64,000 bases of DNA. It comes from Flavobacterium gillisiae (GTDB lineage Bacteria > Bacteroidota > Bacteroidia > Flavobacteriales > Flavobacteriaceae). Below the pieces are notes generated by a model. That model saw nothing but the letters and a program-made list of their open reading frames with translations. It did no database searches and was not told the origin of the DNA. Below are positions 9,666 through 17,901 of the stretch, one piece after another; the stretch's first letter is position 1, and each line of letters begins with the position of its first letter. The stretch spans positions 186,001-250,000 of the forward strand of contig NZ_FNRD01000006.1 in assembly GCF_900107635.1 (NCBI RefSeq). Reading direction: 5' to 3'. A program made the translations under genes and the position numbers.

Positions 9666-11198
9666 ATGACTGAAATTATTATTATTGTTGTTGCCGTATT
9701 TGTTGTTTTTGTAACCTTTCTAACGCTTATTTCTCGTTACAAAAGATGTCCTTCAGATAAAATTCTTGTTATTTATGGTCGTACAGGCGGAACTTCTGCT
9801 AAATGTATACATGGTGGTGGTGCTTTTATATGGCCCGTTGTTCAAGATTATCAATACTTAGATTTAAAACCTCTTTCTATTGATGCCAATTTAACGAATG
9901 CATTATCGCGTCAAAACATTCGTGTCGATGTTCCTTGCCGTTTCACCATAGCTATTTCTACTGAATCAGAAAGTATGAATACCGCTGCAGAACGTTTATT
10001 AGGCTTACTTCCTGAGCAAATTCAAGAGCTAGCAAAGGATATTCTATTTGGTCAGTTACGTTTAGTTATTGCAACAATGACCATTGAAGAAATTAACTCT
10101 GATAGAGATAAATTCTTAGAGAATATTTCGAAAAATGTTGATTCTGAATTAAAGAAAATTGGTTTAAAATTAATCAACGTTAACGTTACGGATATCAAAG
10201 ATGAATCTGGATATATTGAAGCTTTAGGAAAAGAAGCTGCTGCAAAAGCAATAAACGAAGCAAAAATTTCGGTTGCAGAACAAGAAAAAATTGGAGAAAC
10301 AGGAAAAGCAATGGCTGATCGTGAGAAAGACGTTCAAATTGCTGAAACTCATAGAGATCGTGATGTGAAAATTGCTATTACTAATAAAGATAGAGAAGTA
10401 AGTATCGCTGCTGCTTTTAAAGATGAAAGTATTGGTAAAGCAGAAGCTCAAAGAGATACTCGTGTAAAAACATCGGAAGCCAATGCGGTTGCAATTAAAG
10501 GGGAAAATGAAGCTAGAATTGCCATTGCACAATCAGAAGCAACTCGTCGTGAGCGTGAAGCAGAAGCATTGAGAACTGCTTTAGCATCTGAAAAAGTACA
10601 AAGTGCAAAAGCATTAGAAGAGTCTTATGTAGCGGAGCAAAAAGCAGAGGACGCTCGTGCCGAAAGAGAACGTTCTACACAAAATGCCAATGTCGTTATC
10701 CCTGCTCAAATCGCAAAACAAAAAGCAATTATTGATGCCCAAGCAGAAGCTGAAAAAACAAGAGAATTAGCAAAAGGGGAGGCTGATGCCATCTTTGCAA
10801 AAATGGAAGCGGAAGCAAAAGGTTTATATGAAATTTTGACCAAACAAGCTGAAGGGTATCGTGAAGTGGTAAGTGCTGCCGGTGGTGACCCAACAAAAGC
10901 GTTCCAATTATTATTAATTGAAAAACTACCTGAATTAGTTAGAACTCAAGTAGAAGCGGTTAAAAACATTAAAATTGATAAAATTACCGTTTGGGATTCT
11001 GGAAATAACGGAGATAACGGAGCAGGTTCAACTGCAAACTTTGTTGCTGGTATGATGAAAACCGTCCCTCCTTTAAATGACCTATTCAATATGGCTGGAT
11101 TAAACTTGCCAACCTATTTAAAAGGCGATGATAAACCTGAAGAAGCTAAATCCGCTACTTCAAATGAAATCAACACACCTACTGAAGAGCAAAAATAA
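9666..11198 (+). CDS. flotillin family protein
   Basis: 510 residues. An N-terminal hydrophobic anchor (about 3-22) is followed by an SPFH/band-7 domain (about 25-200), a long Ala/Glu/Lys-rich coiled coil (about 205-400, many 'EA' and 'AE' steps) and a C-terminal flotillin region. Flotillins are membrane scaffold proteins that form detergent-resistant domains and affect membrane fluidity and stress tolerance (family knowledge). Length and order match bacterial FloT/YqiK-type members. It is in an operon with the NfeD-like gene and is followed by a strong terminator. Confidence 0.9.
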   Translation: MTEIIIIVVAVFVVFVTFLTLISRYKRCPSDKILVIYGRTGGTSAKCIHGGGAFIWPVVQDYQYLDLKPLSIDANLTNALSRQNIRVDVPCRFTIAISTESESMNTAAERLLGLLPEQIQELAKDILFGQLRLVIATMTIEEINSDRDKFLENISKNVDSELKKIGLKLINVNVTDIKDESGYIEALGKEAAAKAINEAKISVAEQEKIGETGKAMADREKDVQIAETHRDRDVKIAITNKDREVSIAAAFKDESIGKAEAQRDTRVKTSEANAVAIKGENEARIAIAQSEATRREREAEALRTALASEKVQSAKALEESYVAEQKAEDARAERERSTQNANVVIPAQIAKQKAIIDAQAEAEKTRELAKGEADAIFAKMEAEAKGLYEILTKQAEGYREVVSAAGGDPTKAFQLLLIEKLPELVRTQVEAVKNIKIDKITVWDSGNNGDNGAGSTANFVAGMMKTVPPLNDLFNMAGLNLPTYLKGDDKPEEAKSATSNEINTPTEEQK

Positions 11199-11215
11199 TT
11201 TCTTTTTTAATTTAG

Positions 11216-11252
11216 AAACCCCAAATGCATCAATTTGTATTTGGGGTTTTTT
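11216..11252 (+). terminator. terminator of the NfeD-flotillin operon
   Basis: Perfect 11-bp arms AAACCCCAAAT (11216-11226) and ATTTGGGGTTT (11239-11249) with a 12-nt loop, followed by a T run. It begins 17 bp after the flotillin stop. Confidence 0.85.
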
Positions 11253-11268
11253 ATTTATGTTACCTTTG
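11241..11268 (+). promoter_or_regulatory. Bacteroidota-type promoter for the GDPD gene
   Basis: TTG (11241-11243), 17 nt, then TACCTTTG (11261-11268), matching the flavobacterial pattern TTG-N17-23-TAnnTTTG. An alternative TTG at 11235-11237 gives a 23-nt spacer. The start codon is 15 bp downstream. The -33 element overlaps the preceding terminator stem. Confidence 0.6.
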
Positions 11269-11283
11269 TAAAAAATCAATCCA

Positions 11284-11961
11284 ATGCTAAAAATAGGTCA
11301 TCGTGGCGCTAGAGGTTATGAACCGGAGAATACCCTTATTGGTTTCCAAAAAGCAATTGACCTACATGTCGATCGAATTGAATTGGACGTACATTTAAGT
11401 TCAGATGGTGAAATAATGGTCATACATGACGAGACCATTGACCGAACTACTAATGGAAAAGGGGCCGTAAACCAATTCTCACTTCCAGAACTGAAGCGAT
11501 TCCAGATTGAAAAGAGCCAATGCATCCCGACTTTAACCGAAGTATTAAACCTTATCGATCAACGCTGTGATGTTAATATTGAATTGAAAAGCTACGACAC
11601 TGCAGATAAAGTAGTTGATTTAATCGAAAAATTCATTGCAGAAAAAAATTGGAATTACAGCCAATTCGTAGTTTCCAGTTTTGATTGGACGGCCTTGCAA
11701 CAAGTTGCTCTCCTGAATTGGGAGATACGCATTGGTGTACTAACTGAAACGGATTTAGATCTGGCTGTGGCTTTCGCCAAATTTATTCAGGCCAAATCAA
11801 TTCATCCTTATCATCATCTGTTGACCGCCGAAAATACGGCACAATTACAGGAAAAAGGATTCGAAGTTTTCCCTTGGACGGTTAACGAGCCCGAAGACAT
11901 AAAAAAAATAAAATCATTTAACGTAAACGGAATCATCAGCGATTTTCCAGATAGAATATGA
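11284..11961 (+). CDS. glycerophosphodiester phosphodiesterase
   Basis: A 225-residue GDPD-type TIM barrel with no signal peptide, so cytoplasmic. It begins with 'GHRGARGYEPENT' and has 'IELDVHLSSDG' and 'VIHDETIDRTTNG', which carry the catalytic His pair and metal-binding Glu/Asp of the family. It hydrolyses glycerophosphodiesters to glycerol-3-phosphate and an alcohol in phospholipid turnover. Its TGA overlaps the next gene's ATG by 4 bp (ATGA), so the two are translationally coupled. Confidence 0.9.
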   Translation: MLKIGHRGARGYEPENTLIGFQKAIDLHVDRIELDVHLSSDGEIMVIHDETIDRTTNGKGAVNQFSLPELKRFQIEKSQCIPTLTEVLNLIDQRCDVNIELKSYDTADKVVDLIEKFIAEKNWNYSQFVVSSFDWTALQQVALLNWEIRIGVLTETDLDLAVAFAKFIQAKSIHPYHHLLTAENTAQLQEKGFEVFPWTVNEPEDIKKIKSFNVNGIISDFPDRI

Positions 11962-13166
11962 ACCAAAATTTTGACATAATAATAGTAGGTGGTGGAGCAG
12001 CAGGTTTTTTTACTGCAATCAATATTGTAGAGAAAAACCCCAAATTAAAAGTAGCTATCCTAGAACGTGGTGCCGAAGTACTGCAAAAGGTCCGCATTTC
12101 TGGTGGAGGACGCTGTAACGTAACGCACGCTTGTTTTGAGCCCAACGAATTGGTGAAATATTACCCTCGTGGGGAAAAAGAATTGCGTGGTCCTTTTCAT
12201 CAATTTTGTTCTGGAGACACCATAGAATGGTTTGAGAAACATGGTGTGGAACTCAAAATTGAAGACGACGGACGTATGTTTCCCGTTTCTAATTCATCGC
12301 AAACTATTATCGAATGTTTCCTTACTGCAACTCAAAAATTAGGAATTGAAGTCTTAACAGGACAAAGCGTGCAATCTATTTTTAAGAAAGAGGCTCTTTG
12401 GAAAATAGAAACCCAAAACGAAAACTATATCGCTGAAAAATTAATATTAGCAACTGGAAGCAACCCTAAAATTTGGGAAATGCTACAGACCTATGGCCAC
12501 GCAATTGTAAGCCCAGTCCCTTCCCTATTTACCTTCAACATTAAAGATTCTCGCATAAAGGAATTACCTGGTGTGGCGGCACAAGTTACCGTGAAAGTAA
12601 AAGACACTAAACTGACTTCCACAGGTCCATTATTAATTACGCATTGGGGAATGAGCGGCCCTGCAGTTTTGAAATTATCAGCTTGGGGAGCAAGAATCTT
12701 ACATGACAAAAATTATCAGTTTACCATATTTGTAAATTGGCTGAATGATGTTGAATCCACTGAAGCCGAAAAAATACTAAAAGACTTAAAACAGGAACAC
12801 GCCAAAAAAGCAGTTTCTAAGAAATCACATTTTGATTTCCCAAACCGTTTGTGGGAAAGTCTGGTACTTGCCTCCGGAATTGAAGCCGAAACCAAGTGGG
12901 CAGATTTATCGAAAGTGCAATTGCAAAACTTATCAAATCAATTGACAAACGGAACTTTTCAAGTGAATGGAAAAAGTACTTTTAAAGAAGAATTTGTCAC
13001 TGCCGGCGGAATTGATTTAAAAGAAATCAACTTTAAAACTATGGAAAGCAAATTGCATGAAAACCTTTATTTTGCTGGGGAAATTGTAAATATCGATGCA
13101 ATAACAGGTGGATTTAACTTCCAGAATGCGTGGACGAGTGGTTTTATATTGGCGAATGGGATTTAG
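11958..13166 (+). CDS. HI0933/YhiN-family FAD-dependent oxidoreductase
   Basis: 402 residues. The N-terminal FAD-binding motif is 'IIVGGGAAGFFTA', followed by the family signature 'VRISGGGRCNVTH', and near the C-terminus 'FAGEIVNIDAITGGFNFQ' closes the FAD site. Members of this family are cytoplasmic flavoproteins whose physiological substrate is mostly unknown, so only the cofactor and fold are supported. It is coupled to the phosphodiesterase gene by a 4-bp overlap. Confidence 0.9.
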   Translation: MNQNFDIIIVGGGAAGFFTAINIVEKNPKLKVAILERGAEVLQKVRISGGGRCNVTHACFEPNELVKYYPRGEKELRGPFHQFCSGDTIEWFEKHGVELKIEDDGRMFPVSNSSQTIIECFLTATQKLGIEVLTGQSVQSIFKKEALWKIETQNENYIAEKLILATGSNPKIWEMLQTYGHAIVSPVPSLFTFNIKDSRIKELPGVAAQVTVKVKDTKLTSTGPLLITHWGMSGPAVLKLSAWGARILHDKNYQFTIFVNWLNDVESTEAEKILKDLKQEHAKKAVSKKSHFDFPNRLWESLVLASGIEAETKWADLSKVQLQNLSNQLTNGTFQVNGKSTFKEEFVTAGGIDLKEINFKTMESKLHENLYFAGEIVNIDAITGGFNFQNAWTSGFILANGI

Positions 13167-13312
13167 TGATCATTGCTCAATATTCAGTCCCAGCTTATGG
13201 AAATAAAACTTACAGAAAAGTTTAGTAGCTACATTCTTTTCTGCACTCCCATAATTCATACAAAAACAATCAATTAACAAGAATTTACATATTTAATAAG
13301 TTTTCATTAAGA

Positions 13313-13349
13313 CGAATCTAATAATTTTACTATCAAGTTATTAGATTCG
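13313..13349. repeat. 12-bp perfect inverted repeat just ahead of a start codon
   Basis: Arms CGAATCTAATAA (13313-13324) and TTATTAGATTCG (13338-13349) are perfect, with a 13-nt loop, and end 6 bp before the ATG at 13356. It has no T run like a terminator and would mask the ribosome entry site if transcribed. It may be an operator or a translation-controlling hairpin. Confidence 0.6.
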
Positions 13350-13355
13350 AAACCT

Positions 13356-14084
13356 ATGAAAGTAAAACTACTCAGTACACTAATTTTATTCACTTCCCAA
13401 GTTAGCTTCTCACAAACAATTAAAGGGAAGGTTCTATGTAATAATTATGTAATTCCTAAAGTCGAAGTCATCAATGCAAACACAAAAGCACTTACAGTTA
13501 CTGATGCAAATGGGGAGTCTTCAATTATTGCAAAAACGAATGACGCGCTTGTATTTGTATCTAAAGAACATCAGGTAAAAAAACTTATACTAAATCCTAA
13601 GCTATTCACTAATGATGAATTAGACGTTGAGCTAATTCTAAAAGCAGAAGAATTAAACGAAGTTCTTATTACCAATATGCCATCTATAAAAATAAGCAAA
13701 GATGAAAAGTGGGAACAAGACAAACTCGATCAATATACATTAGAAAAAAATGCAGGAGCTACAAAAGTAAACGGAGTTTACACAGGCACCATCGAAAACG
13801 GAATGGATCTTATGCGAATTGGCGGTATGATTGTTAGTCTGTTCGTAAAAGAAAAAGAAGAAGTCAAAAAAGCGCTTCCTGAAATTGAATTTTCAACAAT
13901 AGCAAAAAATAGCTATGACCAAAAATTCTATCTGGAAACCTTAAAACTACAAGCTGATGAAATAGAGCTCTTTCTTCAGTTTTGTGAAGCAGATCCCAAA
14001 TCAAAAATAGTTGCAGCAAACAACAATACACTGAGTACAATGGATTTTTTGTTCGAAAAAAATATAGCATTTAAAAAATTGTGA
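13356..14084 (+). CDS. exported protein with carboxypeptidase-like regulatory domain (paralogue 1)
   Basis: 242 residues with a signal peptide ending 'SFSQ'. Residues of about 22-105 look like the carboxypeptidase-regulatory/CNA-B-like beta-sandwich common in Bacteroidota ('IKGKVLCNN', 'VTDANGESS'). The C-terminal half is unrecognised and ends in a highly conserved block containing 'ELFLQFCEADPKSK' and 'NNNTLSTMDFLF'. It lies 63 bp ahead of a close paralogue. Periplasmic or envelope location is likely; function unknown. This copy reads 'NGESS' where the paralogue has 'NGNFS', so the first-domain motif is slightly degraded. Confidence 0.7.
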   Translation: MKVKLLSTLILFTSQVSFSQTIKGKVLCNNYVIPKVEVINANTKALTVTDANGESSIIAKTNDALVFVSKEHQVKKLILNPKLFTNDELDVELILKAEELNEVLITNMPSIKISKDEKWEQDKLDQYTLEKNAGATKVNGVYTGTIENGMDLMRIGGMIVSLFVKEKEEVKKALPEIEFSTIAKNSYDQKFYLETLKLQADEIELFLQFCEADPKSKIVAANNNTLSTMDFLFEKNIAFKKL

Positions 14085-14147
14085 TTTTTTATTACAACTA
14101 AAATCTATTTATAGATCAAATGAAGTGCAAAACTTATCACTGCCAAA

Positions 14148-14891
14148 ATGAAACTAAAACTACTCAGCATTCTTCTCTTTCTAGCTTCTCTTTCTAGCTT
14201 CTCGCAAATAATAAAAGGAAAAGTCGTATTTAAAAATTATTCCATTCCTAAAATCGAAGTCATCAACGCTACCTCAAAAACACTTACAGTCTCAGATGTA
14301 AATGGTAATTTTTCAATCGCCGGAAACACAAATGATATTCTTGTATTTGTATCAAAAGAACACGAACTTAAAAAAATAACAATTACCCCTGAAACACTTA
14401 AAAATAAGGTAACAATCGTGGAATTAGAACTAAACGCAGAAGAGCTAGAGGAAGTTGTTATCACAAATATTCAAGCGACTACATTAACAGCTGGGGTCGC
14501 AGTTGAACAAATAAAAAGAGATGAAATTACGGCAGAAAGAGCTGATAAAATTTTAAAACCGCCAATGATTGACGATTTAAATATTAATAAAGGATTGAAT
14601 TTAATTCGAATCGGAGGGTTTCTTGCTGGTCTACTTAAAAAAGAAAAGAAGGACGTCGAAAAAGAGATTCCAGAAACTGCATTTACTACAATAGCAAAAA
14701 ACAGCTATGATCAAAGATTCTATCTTGAAACCTTAAAACTACACCCTAATGAAATAGAGCTTTTTCTTCAGTTTTGTGAAGCAGATCCCAAATCAAAAAC
14801 AGTTGCATCAAACAATAATACGCTTAGTACAATGGATTTCTTATTCGCCAAAAATGCGGAGTTTAAAAAGATAGCTACTTCAAAAAACTAA
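14148..14891 (+). CDS. exported protein with carboxypeptidase-like regulatory domain (paralogue 2)
   Basis: 247 residues with the same architecture as the gene before it: signal peptide ('SSFSQ'), a carboxypeptidase-regulatory-like domain ('IIKGKVVFKN', 'VSDVNGNFSI') and a C-terminal half ending in the shared 'ELFLQFCEADPKSK' block. The N-terminal and C-terminal parts are close to the paralogue, while the middle (about 115-165) differs. The arrangement indicates a tandem duplication. The beta domain is of the type used at the N-terminus of SusC-like receptors, but here there is no barrel. Function unknown. Confidence 0.7.
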   Translation: MKLKLLSILLFLASLSSFSQIIKGKVVFKNYSIPKIEVINATSKTLTVSDVNGNFSIAGNTNDILVFVSKEHELKKITITPETLKNKVTIVELELNAEELEEVVITNIQATTLTAGVAVEQIKRDEITAERADKILKPPMIDDLNINKGLNLIRIGGFLAGLLKKEKKDVEKEIPETAFTTIAKNSYDQRFYLETLKLHPNEIELFLQFCEADPKSKTVASNNNTLSTMDFLFAKNAEFKKIATSKN

Positions 14892-14922
14892 TTTATTTTT
14901 TTAGCGGTTTAGAACCTATTTA

Positions 14923-15399
14923 CTATTTATTCAACCACCAAATACTTGCATTCAACACCATCGCAAAACTTACCCAAGCCAAATACGGTATGAATAAATA
15001 ACCAGCGATTTTATTAATTTTAGAAAACTGAAGGTAGGTTTCATAAATCATCAACCATAAAACAATAATTTCTAATCCTGCTAACATGGGGTTGTGCAAA
15101 CCAAAAAACAAATACGACCATAAAGCATTTAACGCCAATTGTATTGCAAAAACAATAAGGGCTTTTTTTACTATTTCTTTTTCAAAATCGATACGATCCC
15201 AAACGAGTCCCGCAGCAATTCCCATCATTATATATAGCATACTCCACACTGGCGCAAAAATCCAATTTGGAGGGTTGAAACTTGGCTTTATCAATGTTGG
15301 GTACCAATCTAAAATGGCGGAACGAGTCGAATTTCCAGAAAAATAACCAATCGCAAGACAGGTAACAACAACAGTAAGTATTTTGGTAAGCTTATTCAT
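14923..15399 (-). CDS. TspO/MBR family protein
   Basis: A 158-residue, five-helix membrane protein. The region 'WYPTLIKPSFNPPNWIFAP' followed by 'VWSMLYIMMG' is the typical aromatic-rich TspO signature, and further Trp-rich helices follow ('NALWSYLFF'). TspO proteins bind porphyrins and act in tetrapyrrole or stress signalling (family knowledge). It is a single gene convergent with the paralogue pair and divergent from mvaD. On the minus strand a -7-like TATTTTTG lies at 15426-15419, about 20 bp upstream of the start. Confidence 0.9.
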   Translation of the reverse strand: MNKLTKILTVVVTCLAIGYFSGNSTRSAILDWYPTLIKPSFNPPNWIFAPVWSMLYIMMGIAAGLVWDRIDFEKEIVKKALIVFAIQLALNALWSYLFFGLHNPMLAGLEIIVLWLMIYETYLQFSKINKIAGYLFIPYLAWVSFAMVLNASIWWLNK

Positions 15400-15484
15400 T
15401 TTTGTTTTCTATTTGTGTCAAAAATAGTTAAACTTCAGCATATTTAAAATTAAAATCTAAACACATAGTATCATAGCAAAAAAG

Positions 15485-15492
15485 TATCTTTG
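15485..15492 (+). promoter_or_regulatory. -7 promoter element of mvaD
   Basis: TATCTTTG matches the Bacteroidota -7 consensus TAnnTTTG and lies 17 bp before the ATG. No TTG was found at the expected -33 distance, so only half of the promoter is supported. Confidence 0.45.
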
Positions 15493-15509
15493 CGTAAATT
15501 TTATATTTC

Positions 15510-16616
15510 ATGTTGACAACAAACGATTTTATCCCAAAAGCTTATTCTCATAATATAGAAAGTGGCGAGTTCCAGTGGAGCGCTCCTAGCAATATCGCTT
15601 TGGTGAAATATTGGGGAAAAAAGGACAATCAAATTCCGGCGAATCCATCAGTGAGTTTTACCTTGAACAATTGTAAGACTATTACTAAACTGGCTTTCGC
15701 CAAAAAAGACAGTTCGACTCCGCTCACTGTAATAAATGGAAAATTCTCTTTTGATTTGCTTTTCGAAGGAAAACCAAAAGAAGATTTCAAACCGAAAATC
15801 CAAAAGTTTTTAGAGCGAATTGAAATCTACCTACCTTTCTTGAAAGACTATCATTTTACTATTGATACAGAAAATACGTTCCCACATAGTTCCGGGATTG
15901 CTTCATCTGCTTCAGGAATGGCGGCTTTAGCGATGAACTTAATGAGCATCGAAAAAGCGTTGAATCCTGAAATGACTGACGCTTACTTTTACCAAAAAGC
16001 ATCCTTACTCGCCCGTTTGGGTTCTGGTAGTGCTTGCCGTAGCGTAAAAGGACAAGTGGTAGTTTGGGGAAATCAAGCTAATATTGGAGGAAGCTCTGAT
16101 TTATACGGAGTCGAATTTCCAAATGCCATTCACGACAATTTCAAGAATTTCCAAGATACTATTCTATTAGTAGACAAAGGAGAAAAACAAGTTTCGAGCA
16201 CTGTAGGTCATGATTTGATGCATGCCCATCCGTATGCCGAAAGACGATTTGAGCAAGCGCATGAAAACCTGGACAAACTGACTGCCATTTTTGAAAGTGG
16301 GAATTTAGAAGAATTTATTAAAGTGGTCGAAAGCGAAGCCCTGACTTTACATGCGATGATGATGACTTCGATGCCGTATTTCATTTTAATGAAACCAAAT
16401 ACCTTACAAATAATTAATGCGATTTGGAAATTCCGAAATGACACTAAAATCCCAGTGTGTTTTACACTTGATGCTGGAGCAAATGTCCATGTTTTGTATC
16501 CCGAAAACGTTAGCGGTATCGTTTTACAATTTATTAAGGACGAATTAGTTGGCTTTTGCCAAAATGGGCAGTACATTTGTGACGAAATTGGAAATGGAGC
16601 TATTCGATTAGTTTAA
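15510..16616 (+). CDS. mvaD: diphosphomevalonate decarboxylase
   Basis: A 368-residue cytoplasmic GHMP-superfamily enzyme making isopentenyl diphosphate from mevalonate diphosphate with ATP. The N-terminus has the family motif 'SNIALVKYWGKKD', the GHMP phosphate loop is 'PHSSGIASSASG', and 'GSGSACRS' follows, all characteristic of mevalonate diphosphate decarboxylase. It is followed 58 bp downstream by a second GHMP kinase, giving consecutive mevalonate-pathway steps. The mevalonate route is used by many flavobacteria. Confidence 0.93.
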   Translation: MLTTNDFIPKAYSHNIESGEFQWSAPSNIALVKYWGKKDNQIPANPSVSFTLNNCKTITKLAFAKKDSSTPLTVINGKFSFDLLFEGKPKEDFKPKIQKFLERIEIYLPFLKDYHFTIDTENTFPHSSGIASSASGMAALAMNLMSIEKALNPEMTDAYFYQKASLLARLGSGSACRSVKGQVVVWGNQANIGGSSDLYGVEFPNAIHDNFKNFQDTILLVDKGEKQVSSTVGHDLMHAHPYAERRFEQAHENLDKLTAIFESGNLEEFIKVVESEALTLHAMMMTSMPYFILMKPNTLQIINAIWKFRNDTKIPVCFTLDAGANVHVLYPENVSGIVLQFIKDELVGFCQNGQYICDEIGNGAIRLV

Positions 16617-16674
16617 TAATTACTATCTTTACGTACCAAATCTATTTTTAAGCAATAACCTAGCAATCAAATCA

Positions 16675-17613
16675 ATGAAAGGACCTTTATTTTACTCAAA
16701 AATATTACTCTTTGGAGAATACGGAATTATTCGTGACTCGAAAGGGCTGTCTATTCCTTATAATTTTTATAATGGTGCATTGAAAAGAGATGAAGACCCA
16801 TCACCTCAAGCGATTGCATCTAATGCAAGTTTGAAACGTTTTGCTGATTATCTTGAAACGTTACAAAATGAGCAACCAGAGTTGGTAACTTTTAATCTAA
16901 CTGAATTAAAAAGTGATATCGAAACTGGAATGTATTTTGACTCTAGTATTCCACAAGGATATGGTGTAGGAAGTAGTGGTGCTCTAGTAGCAGCTATCTA
17001 TGACAAATATGCTCAGGACAAAATCACTGTTCTTGAAAATTTGACTCGCGAGAAATTATTACAATTAAAAAATATATTCTCTCAAATGGAAAGCTTTTTT
17101 CATGGAAAAAGCTCAGGATTAGATCCTTTAAACAGCTATTTGAGCATACCGATTTTAATCAATTCTAAAGATAACATTGAAGCTACTGGCATTCCAAATC
17201 AAATTTTGGATGGAAAAGGCGCTGTGTTTTTGTTAGATTCTGGAATTGTTGGAGAAACTGCCCCTATGGTTAGTATCTTCATGGAAAACCTAAAAGACAA
17301 AGGTTTCCGCACGATGTTAAAAAATCAGTTTGTAAAATATACTGATGCTTGTGTAGAAAACTTCCTTGGCGGAGACATGAAAGCATTGTTTATGAATACT
17401 AAAAAATTATCAAGCGTAGTTTTGAATAATTTCAAACCGATGATTCCAGAGCAATTTCATGCGATATGGCAAAAAGGAATTGATACAAATGACTACTATT
17501 TAAAATTATGTGGTTCTGGTGGAGGTGGTTATATCTTAGGTTTTACCGAAGATTTAGAACGCGCAAAACTTTCCTTGAAAGACTATAAATTAGAAGTGGT
17601 ATACCAGTTTTAA
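16675..17613 (+). CDS. GHMP kinase, probable mevalonate kinase
   Basis: 312 residues. 'ILLFGEYGII' near the N-terminus, the glycine-rich 'PQGYGVGSSGA' and the C-terminal 'LCGSGGGGYILGF' are the three GHMP-kinase motifs. It directly follows mvaD, so mevalonate kinase or phosphomevalonate kinase are the likely activities, with mevalonate kinase preferred by similarity of the N-terminal motif. A -7-like TATCTTTA lies at 16624-16631, so it may also have its own promoter. Cytoplasmic. Confidence 0.8.
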   Translation: MKGPLFYSKILLFGEYGIIRDSKGLSIPYNFYNGALKRDEDPSPQAIASNASLKRFADYLETLQNEQPELVTFNLTELKSDIETGMYFDSSIPQGYGVGSSGALVAAIYDKYAQDKITVLENLTREKLLQLKNIFSQMESFFHGKSSGLDPLNSYLSIPILINSKDNIEATGIPNQILDGKGAVFLLDSGIVGETAPMVSIFMENLKDKGFRTMLKNQFVKYTDACVENFLGGDMKALFMNTKKLSSVVLNNFKPMIPEQFHAIWQKGIDTNDYYLKLCGSGGGGYILGFTEDLERAKLSLKDYKLEVVYQF

Positions 17614-17657
17614 AAACTAAAACACTTCTATTATTACAAACTCTTTTTTACAATAAA

Positions 17658-17706
17658 AACTGTAAGAAAGCCACTGCATACAAATGGTTTTTGGCGCCTT
17701 ACAGTT
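17658..17706. repeat. inverted repeat in the gap before the sensor kinase
   Basis: Perfect 9-bp arms AACTGTAAG (17658-17666) and CTTACAGTT (17698-17706) enclose 31 nt that can pair further (GCCA with TGGC). It lies 45 bp after the GHMP-kinase stop. It could be a weak terminator (only a short downstream T content) or a structured leader; nothing else was recognised in 17614-17901. Confidence 0.4.
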
Positions 17707-17901
17707 CTACTTTGACAACTAGCGATCAAATGAATTTAACACATTCATTAAGTCATGATTTTCATGTGCTTACTCAAAAGTATTCTTTATTTTAAAAATA
17801 GGTTATTCTCCTTATAAAAATATAGACAAAAAACACATTACAATAAAAAAACCACCTACATTTAAGCTCTTGTTGTTTTTGCCCCAACCTACAAAACCTA
17901 T

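Noticed and set aside
10224..10532. Phe/Ser-rich 102-residue frame antisense to flotillin
   Set aside because: It is the complement of the Ala/Glu/Lys coiled coil; its composition (F, S, C, N) is a by-product.
16208..16576. 122-residue antisense frame in mvaD
   Set aside because: It is shadowed by a strongly conserved enzyme, with no promoter or domain.
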